Shown here: piece after piece, positions 41,176 to 43,451 of the stretch | Numbering within the stretch: position 1 is the stretch's first letter | Layout: every line of letters starts with the position of its first letter | The notes under the pieces: generated by a model | Seen by the model: only the letters and a program-made list of their open reading frames with translations | The model's database searches: none | What the model was told of the DNA's origin: nothing | Assembly (NCBI GenBank): GCA_947165365.1 | Contig: CAMVAF010000012.1 | Coordinates: 1 to 43,451 of the forward strand | Reading direction: 5' to 3' | DNA: 43,451 nucleotides | From: an uncultured Clostridia bacterium | GTDB lineage: Bacteria; Bacillota_I; Bacilli_A; RF39; UBA660 | Made by a program: the position numbers and the translations under genes

Positions 41176-42682
41176 TACGATCACCTAACTTTATATAAAT
41201 AGATTTTCTTCTAGTTTGAAAACTAATTCCTGAATCAGTCCCCAATGTTACAATTTTAGGAACACTTAAATAAATATTATTATTAGTAACATCCAAAACA
41301 TCTATTTTTTCACTAGATACTACATATCTTTTACCATTAACATAATAATATACACCTAAATAATTTTCTAAAAACTCTTTAGTAAAATCACTAATATTTG
41401 ATACATTTAATACAAGTATTATATTATTAATATCAGGTTTAAATGTTTTAGTTACAGTATTACATGTATCATTTACACATTCTTGGACTTGGAAAGAATT
41501 ATTAGAAGAATATTCATGCGAAATAATATTAAAATAATTATTATTCATATCATATTCTTCCTGAGAAACTTTAATTTCACCAGTTTCTATTTTCATCTTA
41601 CTATAAGAAAACCCATTACTTTTACTCTTTAATATTTCAAAATAACCATCATAGGAAGATTTATCAATTTTAAATAATAAAATATATTCCCCTCGTCCTT
41701 TAGTAATACCAGTATCAGGAGTATAACATTTACCTATATCAGCAAAAGATGAACAATAATTTGTAGCAAGATATAAATAGTTATTATTATAATTTAATCG
41801 AAACATCTCTTTATCTAAATAATATGTAGAATTACCTTTATTAGTAATTTCTAAGTTCATTACAAGAAAATAACTATTATTTGAAATAACATTTTGATAA
41901 CTATCTTGATTAGTAACAAAGGTTTCTAAAACTTTATAATCCATATTTCCAACAGAAATTATTGAAGAATCACTATATACTTTATTATTTACAAAGAAAT
42001 GAATATAAACGAAAATCACAATAACAACGGCGATAATTATTCCAATAATATTAAAAATCTTTTTGTTATCCTTATAATAATAAGAAAATTCTCTTTTTTC
42101 TTTTCGTAATGCTTTTATAGCATCATATTTATCTATTGATAATCCAAGTTCAACTTCCTCATTATCAGAACTATCTAAATTTAACTCCTTTTTATCTTTT
42201 TCAAAACTAAATTTTTTAATATCAAATCCAAAAGCCCTAACAAACAAAATACCAACAAAGAAGTAACATAAATAATAAAGAAAAGCCATGATATCACGAT
42301 AAACAATAATTGTAAATGTCTCATGAGCAGTATCAGAAAGCGATGCAAAAAAATTATGATAAAAAATCATTAAAATTATAGCAATTGCTGAATATACTGT
42401 CATTAAAACATAAAAAAGAGATGGTTTATCTTTTCTTTTCATTAAAAGATAAATAAATATTGCCGAAATTAAAACAATAATCATTAATCCAAATAATAGC
42501 ATTGGAACATATTTTCCTGCCATATCTTCTATATAATTAAATGTACCTTTTTTTACATAATCAACCAAAAAAAAGTAAATTTTTCTAAAAGCAAATAACG
42601 AATAAATAAATATTCCAAATAATAAAACATGGATTAATCTAAAATATTTTATCAATATTGCATATGGTCTTCTTAAAATCAT
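41168..42682 (-). CDS. Polytopic membrane protein with C-terminal DUF4352-like exported domain
   Basis: Starting at ATG 42682 (AAAGGG nine bases upstream) gives 504 residues. Four TM segments (about 12-35, 50-68, 77-97, 118-145) are followed by a charged cytoplasmic loop, another TM segment (about 205-228) and an exported region. The region after 235 (VGNMDYKVLETFV...FLVMNLEITNKGNSTYYLD) resembles the DUF4352 immunoglobulin-like fold, and a second such domain seems to follow. Cys pairs occur near YCSSFADIGKCY and ECVNDTC. No catalytic motif is seen. The function is unknown. It is divergent from the GspE-type gene, with overlapping promoter regions in between. Confidence 0.72.
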   Translation of the reverse strand: MILRRPYAILIKYFRLIHVLLFGIFIYSLFAFRKIYFFLVDYVKKGTFNYIEDMAGKYVPMLLFGLMIIVLISAIFIYLLMKRKDKPSLFYVLMTVYSAIAIILMIFYHNFFASLSDTAHETFTIIVYRDIMAFLYYLCYFFVGILFVRAFGFDIKKFSFEKDKKELNLDSSDNEEVELGLSIDKYDAIKALRKEKREFSYYYKDNKKIFNIIGIIIAVVIVIFVYIHFFVNNKVYSDSSIISVGNMDYKVLETFVTNQDSYQNVISNNSYFLVMNLEITNKGNSTYYLDKEMFRLNYNNNYLYLATNYCSSFADIGKCYTPDTGITKGRGEYILLFKIDKSSYDGYFEILKSKSNGFSYSKMKIETGEIKVSQEEYDMNNNYFNIISHEYSSNNSFQVQECVNDTCNTVTKTFKPDINNIILVLNVSNISDFTKEFLENYLGVYYYVNGKRYVVSSEKIDVLDVTNNNIYLSVPKIVTLGTDSGISFQTRRKSIYIKLGDRNE

Positions 42683-42727
42683 AACTAACACCCTTTCTAT
42701 TAATTCACAAAAATATTTTTTTCATAC

Positions 42728-42756
42728 TTGATTATTATACAAAAACATTATATAAT
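42728..42756 (+). promoter_or_regulatory. Promoter of the GspE/ComGA-type gene
   Basis: TTGATT (42728-42733), 17 bases, TATAAT (42751-42756) on the plus strand, about 46 bases before the start codon. TATAAT-like sequences also occur on the opposite strand, so the divergent gene may use the same region. Confidence 0.72.
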
Positions 42757-42802
42757 ATTTTTAGTAAAAATACTAGAGGGAAAAAAAGAATAGAGGGATA
42801 AT

Positions 42803-43451
42803 ATGTTTGAATATGATTTTAAAAATTCAGAAATTGCCGATATTGTAAATGCAATTGTAATATATGGCGTATCCAAAGGTGCAAGTGATATTCACTTTGA
42901 TCCCTTTGAAAATGGACTTAAAGTGCGTTTAAGAATAGATGGATTATTGCAAGATCATACGATTGTACCTAAAGATTATCAAAGAAATTTAACAACAAGA
43001 ATTAAATTACTTTCAAACATGAATATTACAGAATCAAGATTACCTCAAGATGGAGCTATTAAAGGAAATATTAACGGCATTAATCTTGATATGCGTGTAT
43101 CGACACTTAATACAAATTTAGGAGAAAAAATAGTTATTCGTATTCTTGATTATACCCAAAGTGCTAATGGTCTTGAATCTCTTGGCTTTTCAGAGAAAAA
43201 TCTAGTAAAAATTAAGAAAATGATTAGTGTTCCTAATGGAATAATATTAATTACTGGTGCAACAGGTAGTGGTAAATCAACCACTGTTTATACGATGCTT
43301 CAAACATTAAATAATGACGAAACAAATATAATTACCGTTGAAGACCCAATAGAAATGAACATTGAAGGAATAAATCAAGTACAAGTAAATTCTGATATTG
43401 GTCTTACTTTTGGACGTGTTTTAAGAAGTATTTTAAGACAAGACCCAAATA
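42803..43451 (+). CDS. GspE/PilB/ComGA-type secretion ATPase, partial (3' end outside window)
   Basis: The reading frame opens at ATG 42803, behind AGAGGG, and stays open to the window edge (216 residues visible). It begins almost directly with the N2-domain signature ASDIHFDPFENG, then RLRIDG, QDGAIKGNI and MRVSTL. Walker A is GATGSGKST (152-160), and the Asp box ITVEDPIE is at 177-184. Such ATPases drive type IV pilus, type II secretion or competence pseudopilus assembly. The absence of an N1 domain is like ComGA and unlike full-length PilB/GspE. It is the only protein gene on the plus strand here, and the following genes outside the window should show whether it leads a com or pil operon. 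Confidence 0.93.
   Translation, partial: MFEYDFKNSEIADIVNAIVIYGVSKGASDIHFDPFENGLKVRLRIDGLLQDHTIVPKDYQRNLTTRIKLLSNMNITESRLPQDGAIKGNINGINLDMRVSTLNTNLGEKIVIRILDYTQSANGLESLGFSEKNLVKIKKMISVPNGIILITGATGSGKSTTVYTMLQTLNNDETNIITVEDPIEMNIEGINQVQVNSDIGLTFGRVLRSILRQDPN

Noticed and set aside
1-43451. Mycoplasma-type code (UGA = Trp)
   Set aside because: Trp is encoded by TGG in the checked genes, and TGA ends the gene at 4088, so the standard bacterial code applies.
1-43451. CRISPR array or insertion sequence
   Set aside because: No regularly spaced repeats and no transposase were seen; the repeats found are protein-level or tRNA-derived.

Overview
The window comes from an AT-rich, low-GC Gram-positive-like bacterium. 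Shine-Dalgarno sites are strong (AGGAGG type), promoters follow TTGACA-N17-TATAAT, a T-box controls an aminoacyl-tRNA synthetase operon, and the cell clearly has a peptidoglycan wall (class B PBP with PASTA, NlpC/P60-like and glucosaminidase-like enzymes). TGA is used as a stop and Trp is TGG, so this is genetic code 11 and not a UGA-Trp mollicute. An uncultured gut Bacilli lineage (RF39/Erysipelotrichia-like) fits the family content, but that placement is inference. Nearly all protein genes lie on the minus strand; the exceptions are the tRNA-Arg/tRNA-Pro pair and the GspE/ComGA-type ATPase at the right edge.

Layout. 1-5.5 kb: exported proteins, namely a Cys-rich fragment running off the left edge and a three-gene operon of InlB/Ig-repeat surface proteins. 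5.8-10.1 kb: an alpha/beta hydrolase-pheS-pheT operon under a Phe-specifier T-box whose geometry suggests translational rather than transcriptional control. 10.2-10.36 kb: tRNA-Arg(ACG) and tRNA-Pro(TGG), followed by degenerate inverted copies of the tRNA-Pro anticodon arm. 10.5-13.8 kb: a probable accessory region with an orphan MvaI/BcnI-like endonuclease and a three-gene operon of unknown function that includes a possible PD-(D/E)XK protein. 13.9-15.3 kb: a lipoprotein and a DUF3592-like membrane protein. 15.4-17.4 kb: an AbiEi/AbiEii toxin-antitoxin pair bracketed by tRNA-Arg(CCT) and a 45-bp direct repeat of that tRNA's 3' half, the geometry of a small tRNA-targeted island.

17.4-29.9 kb: a reduced type IV secretion (T4SS)-like locus with PrgI (VirB3-like), a separate TraC-like/VirB4 N-domain protein, VirB4, a TrbL/VirB6-like channel, a membrane-anchored C39-like cysteine peptidase, a lipoprotein and VirD4. 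No relaxase or integrase is visible. Just upstream, a separately promoted and terminated unit encodes a 134-aa protein and a 670-aa protein with five diverged helical repeats. 30-42.7 kb: cell-envelope genes, namely a Big_2 Ig-like protein, a SpoVD/PBP2x-like transpeptidase, a TasA/camelysin-like exported protein, an NlpC/P60-like protein, a glucosaminidase-like hydrolase, a polytopic membrane protein and a 27-aa membrane peptide. 42.8 kb to the end: a GspE/PilB/ComGA-type ATPase, cut by the window edge.

Working together: the T4SS-like proteins form a plausible envelope-spanning export machine, and the surrounding wall hydrolases and surface proteins form an envelope neighbourhood. The tRNA-anchored stretches look like the accessory (defence/mobile) part. 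No exported protein carries a visible LPXTG signal; anchoring is by N-terminal TM, lipid or C-terminal TM.
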